Below are positions 42,444 through 50,900 of a stretch of 64,000 nt of DNA, piece by piece (position 1 is the first letter of the stretch; every line of letters starts with the position of its first letter). The translations under genes were made by a program, and so were the position numbers. Source of the DNA: Phaeocystidibacter luteus (GTDB lineage: Bacteria; Bacteroidota; Bacteroidia; Flavobacteriales; Schleiferiaceae); NCBI RefSeq assembly GCF_008933115.1, contig NZ_WBVO01000005.1, positions 1-64,000 of the forward strand, given 5' to 3'. Below the pieces are notes generated by a model that was given only the letters and a program-made list of their open reading frames with translations, did no database searches and was not told the DNA's origin.

Positions 42444-43003
42444 AACATGATGCTCGCCACTTTACTGACGAATCCTTTCAACTTTTTTTTCAACGTTTTC
42501 CGAGCTGTGCTTAGGTGCCATTTTGAGGTTCCTTCGCTGATGCCCAGCATCTCACCGATTTCTTTGTGGTTGTATCCGTCAACTACATACAGGTTGAAAA
42601 CCTTCTGACTAACGGGTGGCAACTCACGAATCATAATCTCCAACTCTTCTGCATCAAACTGTCGGTCTGCTTCATTGAAGTCCATCGACGATACGGGTAC
42701 ATGCCCCTCTAGTTGATCGAAGAAAGCGTGACGATCTCTGTTCTTCTTGCGAAATTCATCAATTACCGTGTTGATGGTAATTCTTCGGATCCACGCTTCG
42801 AATGGAGTATCGTCGCTGTATTTATCTAATCTGGTTAGAATCTTGTAGAAGGCGAGATTGAGAAGCTCTTCTGCATTCTCTTTGTTCTTTTCGTAACGAA
42901 GGCAAACTCCCATCAAGATTCCATAACAGTCGCGGTACAGCTCAAACTGGGCCGCTCTCTCGTGCTTTCTGCACCTTGCTATGAGATCCTTGTTAATTTG
43001 CAT
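42440..43003 (-). CDS. ECF-family RNA polymerase sigma factor
   Basis: 187 residues when started at the ATG at 43003. Region 2 is at residues about 10-80 (FELYRDCYGILMGVCLRYEKNKENAEELLNLAFYKILTRLDKY and PFEAWIRRITINTVIDEFRKK), and region 4 at about 125-180 (LPPVSQKVFNLYVVDGYNHKEIGEMLGISEGTSKWHLSTARKTLKKKL), with a helix-turn-helix. It recruits core RNA polymerase to its own promoters. The downstream gene overlaps its stop (42440-42443), indicating translational coupling with its probable anti-sigma. A strong hairpin with a T-tract sits directly upstream (43011-43062) and may control its expression. The longer frame to 43072 is not favoured because it runs through that hairpin. Confidence 0.92.
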   Translation of the reverse strand: MQINKDLIARCRKHERAAQFELYRDCYGILMGVCLRYEKNKENAEELLNLAFYKILTRLDKYSDDTPFEAWIRRITINTVIDEFRKKNRDRHAFFDQLEGHVPVSSMDFNEADRQFDAEELEIMIRELPPVSQKVFNLYVVDGYNHKEIGEMLGISEGTSKWHLSTARKTLKKKLKGFVSKVASIML

Positions 43004-43010
43004 TTCATTC

Positions 43011-43062
43011 AAAAAAGAAAATCCGGAGATCCAATGTACGTAATCGACACAGATCTCCGGAT
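43011..43062 (-). promoter_or_regulatory. terminator-like hairpin in the ECF sigma leader (possible attenuator)
   Basis: Perfect 11-base stem ATCCGGAGATC / GATCTCCGGAT with a 20-base loop, followed on the minus strand by TTTCTTTTTT and then, 7 bases later, the sigma ATG at 43003. No minus-strand gene lies upstream to be terminated, because the neighbour at 43234 is on the plus strand. Therefore the structure most likely acts on the sigma transcript itself. Confidence 0.6.
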
Positions 43063-43299
43063 CATCGAACAATCCACCTACTGAACAACTAACCTAATTT
43101 TTGTTCTTTTTGTAAGGTCACGGAGACGCTTTCTAATTGTATAGACGCACACTCCGTAAAAAGGGTTGGGGGACTCGAAAAAAATTTCATAATCCACTTT
43201 CCTTTCACTTATAACTACGAGTGAAACGGCAGTTTGGTGCGCTGGAATGGAAATAATTTTTTCTTGTCGTATTTTAGGAGGAAACCTAAACTAACCTTC

Positions 43300-44019
43300 T
43301 TGGACCACCACATCGTAGAAATAGGAACCGGTGATTGGTATCAAGGCTGGGGCATCTTACTCATCCTTTGCCTTTCGGTTTTGTACCTACTCCCCCGCCT
43401 TGGCCGAAAGGGAATGCGCAGCGCTGAAAAAGTCTGGGCCCTACTGCTTTTCCTGAGCTGGGGACTCGAGCAAGTGGTGCTCATTCGAACGGGCAATTGG
43501 GATGCCACTTGGGCCCTTCCACTTCAACTTTGTTCGTTAAGCGGGATGCTCACCATCTTCACACTGATCACACGCAATAAGTGGACGTATTTATTCGTGC
43601 TTTTTTGGGGCATCAGCGGAGGCCTTCATTCATTCCTAACTCCAGAAATGACGTTGGGCGGACAAGGGGTCCTTTTCTTCACCTACATTTTTTGGCATTC
43701 ATCCATCATTGCAATGCCGCTTTACTTCTTCTTTCAACACAAATGGGGAATACCAAGAAATGCCTTCCTCATTGTTTGGGGATGGACGCACTTTGTGTGG
43801 TTGGCCGTGGGTATACTCGATTACACTATCGGTGCCAATTACATGTATGTGATGGAGCCGCCTTTAGTGGATAACCCCTTTGTACAAGGCGCATTCCCGT
43901 ACCACCTCATAGGGTTTGAAATAGCGGGTATTCTGCACTTTGGATTAACACATCTCGTGTTCAGGAAGCTGCAAAAGATAAAGTCGATCGGCGAATCGCC
44001 TATCTGGTTATCAGCCTAG
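43300..44019 (+). CDS. TIGR02206-type multi-pass membrane protein (YwaF-like)
   Basis: Seven hydrophobic segments (GILLILCLSVLYLLPRLG, VWALLLFLSWGLEQVVLI, LCSLSGMLTIFTLITRN, WTYLFVLFWGISGGLHSFLTPEM, FFTYIFWHSSIIAMPLYFFF, FLIVWGWTHFVWLAVGILDYTIGANYMY, LIGFEIAGILHFGLTHLVF) and the family phrase PLQLCSLSGM identify an integral membrane protein of the YwaF/TIGR02206 family, whose function is unknown. The start is uncertain: an in-frame TTG at 43300 follows AGGAGG at 43276-43281, and the frame is open back to a TTG at 43234. It is single in the region between the sigma gene and the ZIP transporter. Confidence 0.7.
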   Translation: MDHHIVEIGTGDWYQGWGILLILCLSVLYLLPRLGRKGMRSAEKVWALLLFLSWGLEQVVLIRTGNWDATWALPLQLCSLSGMLTIFTLITRNKWTYLFVLFWGISGGLHSFLTPEMTLGGQGVLFFTYIFWHSSIIAMPLYFFFQHKWGIPRNAFLIVWGWTHFVWLAVGILDYTIGANYMYVMEPPLVDNPFVQGAFPYHLIGFEIAGILHFGLTHLVFRKLQKIKSIGESPIWLSA

Positions 44020-44832
44020 CGAAACATCCAATATCATCATCACCAAGAAGCCACCAATAAAGCCTAGGGTGGATATGTCGGTGTACTTGTCCCGCTGACT
44101 TTCTGGAACGACTTCCTCAATAACCACGAAGATCATCGCACCTGCAGCGAATGCCAGCGCGTATGGCAAAATAGGCTCCATATAGAATACAGCCAACGCG
44201 CCCACTACACCTGCAACAGGCTCTACAATGGCCGAAAGCTGACCGTACCAAAAGCTCTTGCGGTTGGACACCCCTTGACGTTTTAACGGCATCGAAACGG
44301 CAATGCCCTCTGGAAAGTTTTGCAAGCCAATACCAATGGCCAAAGCGATTGCAGCACCAATCTCCGCACCCGGAACGCCCGCAGCCGCAGCGCCAAAGGC
44401 AACACCTACGGCCAATCCTTCAGGAATATTGTGTAGCGTGATAGCCAACACGAGCAGCGTCGTTCTATGCCAGTTGGTCTGTGGCCCTTCGCTTTCTTCC
44501 TTTTTAAAATTGATATGCAAGTGAGGAACAAATCGGTCTAGCGCAAACAAGAATAGCGCCCCAACACCAAAACCTATAGCTGGTGCCAACCAAGGTGAAT
44601 CTCCGCGGTCTTCACTCATTTCAATCGCCGGGGCTAGCAAGCTCCAAAAGCTGGCAGCAATCATAACGCCACCGGTGAATCCGAGCATGCCATCGAGCCA
44701 CTTCCTGCTCGCCGTTTTAAAGAAGAACACCGTAGCCGCACCCAAGGCGGTTAGCACCCATGTAAACGTTGTGGCAAGTAAGGCTTGAATTACGCCCGAC
44801 TGACTCAAAAACCAATCTTGTATTGCCTCCAT
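44011..44832 (-). CDS. ZIP family divalent metal transporter (ZupT-like)
   Basis: Eight predicted membrane helices. Transport-site motifs are HNIPEGLAVGVAFG in helix IV and GIGLQNFPEGIAVSMPL in helix V, which carry the metal-coordinating His, Asn and Glu. The N-terminus is hydrophobic (IQALLATTFTWVLTALGAATVFFF), and the His-bearing loop PHLHINFKKEE lies before helix IV. ZIP proteins import Zn, Fe or Mn into the cytoplasm. The start at 44832 (MEAIQDWFL) was preferred to 44856 because it follows the repressor stop (44834) with a 1-base overlap-like arrangement. It is in an operon with the DtxR-type repressor immediately upstream. The 3' end overlaps the convergent membrane-protein gene by 9 bases. 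Confidence 0.93.
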   Translation of the reverse strand: MEAIQDWFLSQSGVIQALLATTFTWVLTALGAATVFFFKTASRKWLDGMLGFTGGVMIAASFWSLLAPAIEMSEDRGDSPWLAPAIGFGVGALFLFALDRFVPHLHINFKKEESEGPQTNWHRTTLLVLAITLHNIPEGLAVGVAFGAAAAGVPGAEIGAAIALAIGIGLQNFPEGIAVSMPLKRQGVSNRKSFWYGQLSAIVEPVAGVVGALAVFYMEPILPYALAFAAGAMIFVVIEEVVPESQRDKYTDISTLGFIGGFLVMMILDVSLG

Positions 44833-44833
44833 A

Positions 44834-45502
44834 TTAGTTGAGTTTTTCTGTAACAAGCAGCTGTGAAACTACACCTTGAGGGAGAAGTTGTTCATTCCCA
44901 TCCTCTCGCTGTACCAACATGCTCTGATCAAAATCTATATGCTCCACCACGCGCAGATGCGTGCCGAGCTCTAACTTCATTCTGTTTAAAAACTGTAGAA
45001 ATGCGACGGACGAGTCACTTACCCCGGTCACGATGATCTCATCACCCGGACCAAAGCTCTGGAGCAACCTGCGCTCACGTTCCGGAAAGGATCCGTCTCT
45101 AGATGGTATTGGGTCGCCATGAGGGTCGAACTTTGGGTTGCCCAAAAAGGAATCCAACCGATCGGTCAACTCAGTCGATCGTATGTGCTCCAACTGCTCC
45201 GCCAAATCGTGAACCTCATCCCAATTGAATCCAAGCTTGTCTACCAAGAACGATTCCCACAAACGGTGTTTGCGGATCACTCTTACGGCTACTTCGCGAC
45301 CTTCATCACTCAGCTTCACACCCTGGTACTTGATATAATCCACCAATCCCTTCTCCGAAAGTCGGCGAATCATATCCGTTACGCTCGAAGCTTTCGTCTC
45401 CAAGCGCTCGGCAATCTTATTCGTGCTCACTCCCTTTCCCGACTTCGTCGAAAGGCTCCATATGGCCTTTAGGTAGTTCTCTTCTGTGTAGGTTGTCTCC
45501 AT
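44834..45502 (-). CDS. DtxR/MntR-family metal-dependent transcriptional repressor
   Basis: 222 residues. The N-terminal winged helix (TYTEENYLKAIWSLSTKSGKGVSTNKIAERLETKASSVTDMIRRLSEKGLVDYIKYQGVKLSDEG) matches DtxR-type DNA binding. The metal-binding and dimer domain follows (RKHRLWESFLVDKLGFNWDEVHDLAEQLEHI) with ligands such as the His of RKHRL, the Glu-x-x-His of EQLEHI and the Cys/Asp equivalents. The last ~60 residues form an SH3-like/FeoA domain (GDEIIVTGVSD). It should repress metal-uptake genes when Mn or Fe is plentiful. A palindromic operator (45546-45565) lies upstream, and it is co-transcribed with the ZIP transporter. Confidence 0.92.
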   Translation of the reverse strand: METTYTEENYLKAIWSLSTKSGKGVSTNKIAERLETKASSVTDMIRRLSEKGLVDYIKYQGVKLSDEGREVAVRVIRKHRLWESFLVDKLGFNWDEVHDLAEQLEHIRSTELTDRLDSFLGNPKFDPHGDPIPSRDGSFPERERRLLQSFGPGDEIIVTGVSDSSVAFLQFLNRMKLELGTHLRVVEHIDFDQSMLVQREDGNEQLLPQGVVSQLLVTEKLN

Positions 45503-45513
45503 GTTTCGAGCGA

Positions 45514-45521
45514 CAAAGATA
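45514..45521 (-). promoter_or_regulatory. -7 element of the metal repressor gene
   Basis: On the minus strand TATCTTTG (TAnnTTTG), 11 bases before the ATG at 45502. It predicts a short leader and a promoter close to the shared operator. Confidence 0.5.
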
Positions 45522-45545
45522 TATAATTATTGATGTCGAAATATA

Positions 45546-45565
45546 TTTTTAGACTAATCTAAAAA
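45546..45565. promoter_or_regulatory. DtxR/MntR-type operator palindrome
   Basis: Eight-base arms TTTTTAGA and TCTAAAAA around CTAA. The TTAGACTAATCTAA core fits the DtxR-family operator pattern (TTAG-rich inverted repeat). It lies between the divergent repressor gene and the TonB-dependent receptor gene, overlapping the -33 region of the latter. Confidence 0.75.
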
Positions 45566-45571
45566 TTGAAC

Positions 45572-45579
45572 TATCTTTG
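45572..45579 (+). promoter_or_regulatory. -7 element of the TonB-dependent receptor gene
   Basis: TATCTTTG, an exact TAnnTTTG match, five bases before the ATG at 45584. The expected -33 position overlaps the operator, so repressor binding would block it. Confidence 0.55.
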
Positions 45580-45583
45580 CGGC

Positions 45584-47929
45584 ATGAGAAACGTTGGACT
45601 ACTGCTGTTCATTCTATTATTCAGCTCGTTAGCGCACGCACAAGTCGCCACTAAGGTTACCGTTGTGCTCGACAATCAACCCCTTCCGGGTGTCGAACTC
45701 ACGTGCGGAGAAGCAAAGGCCGCCACCAATGTAGAGGGCGAAGCCACGCTCATGCTTCAACAAGCCGACACCCTCCATGTAAAAGCGTTTGGCATTCACC
45801 CTGTTTCCATTTACTTGAAACCCGGCGACGATATCACCATCGAAGCCGAAGCGCAAAACACGCGTCAATTTCTTGACCAGGTGGTCGTAACTACAACACG
45901 CAAACACCTCGATCGAAGAGAATCACCCATCGCTGTACAAGTGATGAACCGAGAGCTTTTACAGGCAACTCAGAGTATCAGTGTAGCTGAGGGACTCAAC
46001 TTTCGTCCAGGTTTACGCATGGAATACAATTGCCAAAACTGTGGATTCTCACAGGTGAGATTAAACGGTTTGGATGGGCCATACACACAGGTTCTGATTG
46101 ATGGTCGACCTATATTCTCTGCACTTTCTGGAGTATACGGTTTGGAGCAACTCCCCTCCTCGATGATTGAGCGCGTAGAGGTTGTGCGTGGAGGCGGCTC
46201 GAGCATGTATGGAGCGAATGCGATTGCCGGGACAATCAACCTGATCACTCGCGAACCTTTGGCTGACGAATGGGAAGTGAAAGCCCAAACCACCTTGAAT
46301 GGCGGCGTTGCCCCAGATTATATTGTTCAAGGTCACTCGTCTTGGGTTACAGAAAAGTCAGGCGTACAGGTTTGGACATCCCTGCGCAGTCGAGAGCCGT
46401 TCAATGCCAACCCCGATGATTTGTACGACCGTAACGGCGATGGCATAGCTGAAACTAAAGACGACTTCTCCGAAATCACGAAACTGCGTTCTGCTTCTGT
46501 AGGAGGTCGTTATTGGTACCGCCCCAACTCACGTGAGCGCTACCAAATCGAAGGTCGGGGTCTTTATGAATTTCGCCGTGGCGGCAACCGATTCGACTAC
46601 GAACCCCACGAGGCGGATATTGCGGAGCAACTCATTCACCGTGTTGGTGGATTTAACGGTCAATATGAATGGATTAGCAGCGATGGTTTGAGTTACTTGA
46701 CGGTATATGGGGCGGCCAACTTCACCCAACGCGATAGCTACTACGGAGCGGGCGGAAATAGTCCGGATCCTGCGGAACGTGAACGCGCGCTACTCTACTA
46801 TGGAGATACGCGAGATCAAATCGTCAATGCCGGAGCCTTTTATGGGTGGGGCTTAAACGAGCACCATACGCTTCTGGCGGGAATCGATTATCAATACAAC
46901 CACGTAAACGATATCATGCCGGGGTACAACCGAAATATAGATCAAGCGGTATCCACACCGGCGGTTTATGCCCAGTGGCAATGGAAAATCAACGATAAAT
47001 GGACATCCCAAGTAGGTGCCCGATATGACCGTCCTACCATTCAAAGCGTGAATGCGTTCGCAGGTGAGCCGGCATACGTAGGCACCGACTCGTACGATGC
47101 AATTAACCCGCGCTTCAGTCTACTGTATAAGGTGTCTTCTCACATGCGTGTACGTGGTAGTGTGGCAACAGGCTTCCGTGCACCTCAGGCGTTTGACGAA
47201 GACCTGCACATTTCTACTTTGGGTGGGGCGGCTAGAATCGTTCAACTCGACCCCAATCTCGATGTGGAAAGGTCCATCAGTTACAACTTGGGTGTGGAAT
47301 GGGATTACCACCTCAACAGATGGGAAGGAAGAATCAGTATTGATGGATTCTACACGGACTTGATGAATCCGTTCGTGAATCAACCATTCACGGGAGCTAT
47401 AGTAGACAATGGGGATACCATAGCCATTTTGGACACCAAGGTGAATGATCCAAATGGCGCTACGGTAGCTGGGGCAAATATTGAAACCGAATGGGCTCAA
47501 ACCAACTGGACACTTCAACTAGGCTGGACACTCCAAATGGCGACATATGCCGAAGCGAGAGAGTGGTATGAGGGGTGGGCGTCCAATCGCATCCTAAGAG
47601 CACCTCAGAACTATGGATATGCTATTGTGGCTTATATACCCAATGAGCGATGGAGAGTGGACATGTCCACCACCGTAACTGGGTCAATGGTCACTCCAAA
47701 CGAACGATTGGGCATACTGGTTGAGACCCCTTGGTTCGTCGATGGAAATTTATCGGTGCAGCGCACGTGGGAAATAAAAAACGCCCACCTCACATTGGAG
47801 GCAGGCGTGTATAATGTTCTCGATATGTATCAATCCGACGTCGAGATTGGCTGGGAAAGAGATGCTAGCTACTTCTACGGGCCTATTCGCCCTCGAAGCT
47901 ATTACCTCAGCCTTACTTACGGGCTCTAG
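45584..47929 (+). CDS. TonB-dependent outer-membrane receptor, probably for a metal complex
   Basis: 781 residues from the ATG at 45584. Signal peptide (MRNVGLLLFILLFSSLAHAQ), an N-terminal CarboxypepD-regulatory-like region (DNQPLPGVELTCGEAKAATNVEGEA), a plug domain (IAVQVMNRELLQATQSISVAEGLNFRPGLRMEYNCQNCGFSQVRLNGLDGPYTQVLIDGRP) and a 22-strand barrel that ends IRPRSYYLSLTYGL. The first strands after the plug read IERVEVVRGGGSSMYGANAIAGTINLITREP, the usual TonB-box-distal motif. It imports large nutrients using the TonB proton-motive coupling. Its gene is controlled by the metal-repressor operator, so a metal complex is the likely cargo. The 3' end overlaps the convergent adhesin gene by 4 bases. 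Confidence 0.93.
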   Translation: MRNVGLLLFILLFSSLAHAQVATKVTVVLDNQPLPGVELTCGEAKAATNVEGEATLMLQQADTLHVKAFGIHPVSIYLKPGDDITIEAEAQNTRQFLDQVVVTTTRKHLDRRESPIAVQVMNRELLQATQSISVAEGLNFRPGLRMEYNCQNCGFSQVRLNGLDGPYTQVLIDGRPIFSALSGVYGLEQLPSSMIERVEVVRGGGSSMYGANAIAGTINLITREPLADEWEVKAQTTLNGGVAPDYIVQGHSSWVTEKSGVQVWTSLRSREPFNANPDDLYDRNGDGIAETKDDFSEITKLRSASVGGRYWYRPNSRERYQIEGRGLYEFRRGGNRFDYEPHEADIAEQLIHRVGGFNGQYEWISSDGLSYLTVYGAANFTQRDSYYGAGGNSPDPAERERALLYYGDTRDQIVNAGAFYGWGLNEHHTLLAGIDYQYNHVNDIMPGYNRNIDQAVSTPAVYAQWQWKINDKWTSQVGARYDRPTIQSVNAFAGEPAYVGTDSYDAINPRFSLLYKVSSHMRVRGSVATGFRAPQAFDEDLHISTLGGAARIVQLDPNLDVERSISYNLGVEWDYHLNRWEGRISIDGFYTDLMNPFVNQPFTGAIVDNGDTIAILDTKVNDPNGATVAGANIETEWAQTNWTLQLGWTLQMATYAEAREWYEGWASNRILRAPQNYGYAIVAYIPNERWRVDMSTTVTGSMVTPNERLGILVETPWFVDGNLSVQRTWEIKNAHLTLEAGVYNVLDMYQSDVEIGWERDASYFYGPIRPRSYYLSLTYGL

Positions 47930-50900
47930 TGGATGACCACTACGTGTCCTCGTTTCTCGACGTTATCCGACACAAATTCCCATACGTAGACGTCCTCTTT
48001 ACAAAGCGATCCATCGTCTCTGCGTCCGTTCCAGAATTCATTAAACGGATCGTGCGAGCTGAACACTAGGTTCCCCCAGCGGTCAAAGATTTGGAACCTT
48101 GAAGGGCCGATACATTCGCTACCGAAGATGGCGTACTTCTCGTTGATTCTATCTTCATTCGGTGTAAACGCATTTGGAATGTGGAGGTAATCACCTTCCT
48201 GATCGACACCCATGTAGATGTAGAATGTGCTATCGCAACCCAAGGCATCTGAAATGGTCACTTCGTGTGAGCCCGGAGTGATGTCACTCGCAATACCCGT
48301 AAATGGTTCACCGTCGAAATAGTAGTAGTACGGCGGTGTTCCACCCTGACTGTTGAGCTCTACATATCCATCGGCAGAGTTCGGACAAGTTGCAAACTCC
48401 ACGTAGATGTCTGTTTCTATCGGATCATTTTCTACAACCTCGATGGTATCTTGAATAATACATCCGTTGCCATCAACCACCGTGTAAGGATAAACTCCTA
48501 CTGGCAGACTGGTAATATGCTGACCAGATTGGCCGTGGTTCCAGCTCACGCTGTACGGTGGAGTTCCACCAAATGGTGTTACGTCGATTTCACCCGAGTT
48601 CGTTCCGCCGCAGTTCACCATCACCACGTTTGCGTTTACGCCGAGGTCTTCATTCGGACCAATAATGTCCACACTATCCGTCTTATAACAACCGTTGGCA
48701 TCGTAGATTTCTACGCCATATCGGCCTACGGGTAGATTGAAGATCGTATCGGCGGTTGACCCGTCGAACCACACAACGGTGTACGGTGCGGCACCACCCG
48801 AAATCTGTACTCTGGCAACACCATCGGCTTCACCATAACAACGCACTGGGTTCAACATTCCTGCTGCTGCGTTGAGTCCGGCATTTGGCTCTAGCACCGT
48901 TGCGTCAAAAGTTCCCACACAACCGTTGGCGTCTGTTACGGTAAGCGTATAAAGTCCAGCAAATAGTCCTTGAATGGTGTCTGACGCAGAGCCGTTGCTC
49001 CATGAAAGTTGATAAGGCGGTGTTCCACCTGTTACTTGCGAACTGATGATCCCTGCCGCGTCGCCTTTACACATCACATGTTGAAGGACGTTGAGGTTCG
49101 CAGAAATATCAGACTGTGGTTGAGAGATAATCACACTTGTGCTATCTACACACCCATTGGCGTCGGTTACGAGTGCAACGTATGATCCGGCACTCAAGTT
49201 AGCAATGGTGTCATTAGAAGAGCCATTCGACCAAGAGATGCTGTATGGAGCCGTACCGCCCGAAATGGCGACGAAAGCTTGACCATCATTTCCATCGTAA
49301 CACGATACATTCTGAATGAATCCTACGCTTGCGCTCAATGACGATGCAGGCTCCGTGATGTCGAATACAACCGTATCTGAACATCCATTCGCATCTGTTA
49401 CGGTAGCAATGTATTGTCCTGCAACAAGATTGTTAATCGAGTTACCAGTTGCGCCACTATTCCAAGAAACATTGTAAGGTCCAACTCCACCTGAAACCGA
49501 AATGCTGGCAAAGCCATCCATCCCACCGTTACACATCACGTTGCCACGACCCGTTTTCGCAATATTGATCGGTGTAGGCTCCGCAATACTTACCGATAGC
49601 GTTGCTGTACACCCGCTTGCGTCAGTTACGGTTAAAGTGTATGTACCCGCTGTTAGGTTCGCGAGGTTCTGCGTTGTAGCTCCGTTGCTCCAGCTATACG
49701 AATATGGTGTTGTGCCACCTGAAACAGTTGTCTGAACCGCCCCATCGTTTCCTCCATTACAAGATACGTCTACCGTGCTCGCTGCGGCCACGGTCATTCC
49801 CGATGAAGGCTGAGTAATCACAACCTGCGATTGGTCAGTACAACCGTTGGCATCGGTTACCGTAACTGTGTAAGTGCCGGCAACTACGTTGTTGATCACA
49901 GAGGTGCTTGCCCCGTTGCTCCAACTGTATGTGTATGGTCCTGTGCCGCCTGACGCAGAAACACTGGCCGATCCTGTAGCAGTGCCAAAGCAATTGACAT
50001 GGCTAAGTACACCTGCGCTTGCACTCAGTGGCGTTGCAGGCTGTGTAATGTTGACAGACGTGCTTGCGATACAACCGTTGGCATCCGTAACGGTAACTGT
50101 ATAGCTACCTGCGGTTACATTGCTCATGTTGGCCGTTGTTGCTCCATTGCTCCAGCTATACGTATAAGGTGACGTTCCGCCTGTAACATTTGCTGTTGCC
50201 GAACCATCGGTTCCTCCAAAGCAGTTCACATTAGAGTTTACTGTTGCTGAAACAGACAAGCCACTAGCCGGTTGTGTAATCACAACGGTTTGAGAGGTCA
50301 TACATCCGTTTGCATCAACAATGGTAACCGAGTACGATCCAGCAGGAAGGTTTGAAATAGTATCCGTTGTTTGTCCGGTAACCCAGGTAACTGTGTACGG
50401 GGCCGTGCCTCCAGAGTATGTGACATATGCTTCACCCGTTGCGCCGCCAAAACAGTCAACGTGACTGAGAATAGTCACCGCGCTGCTCAAGGCTACCGCC
50501 GGTTCTGTGATGGTGACTGACGCATTTGCTGTACAGCCATTGGCATCCGTAACCGTTACGGTGTACGTACCCCCAGCCACATTGTTGATGGTAGCGGTTG
50601 AAGCGCCATTGCTCCAGCTATAGGTATACGGACCTGTGCCACCAGATGCGCCTGCAGAGGCGGTGCCGTTGGCCGCTCCATTACAAGTTACATTGCTTGA
50701 GCTCAAGATTGCCACGGCGACTGCAGTGGCCGGCTCGGTGATAACAACGTTCGTGTTTGTAGAACATCCGTTAATATCTGTTACAGTAACCGTGTAAGTA
50801 CCCGCTGCAACATTGTTCAAGCTGGCGCCTGTAGTTCCGTTGCTCCAGCTATAGGTATACGGAGCAGTGCCGCCGCTTGCGCTTGCTGTGGCAGACCCAT

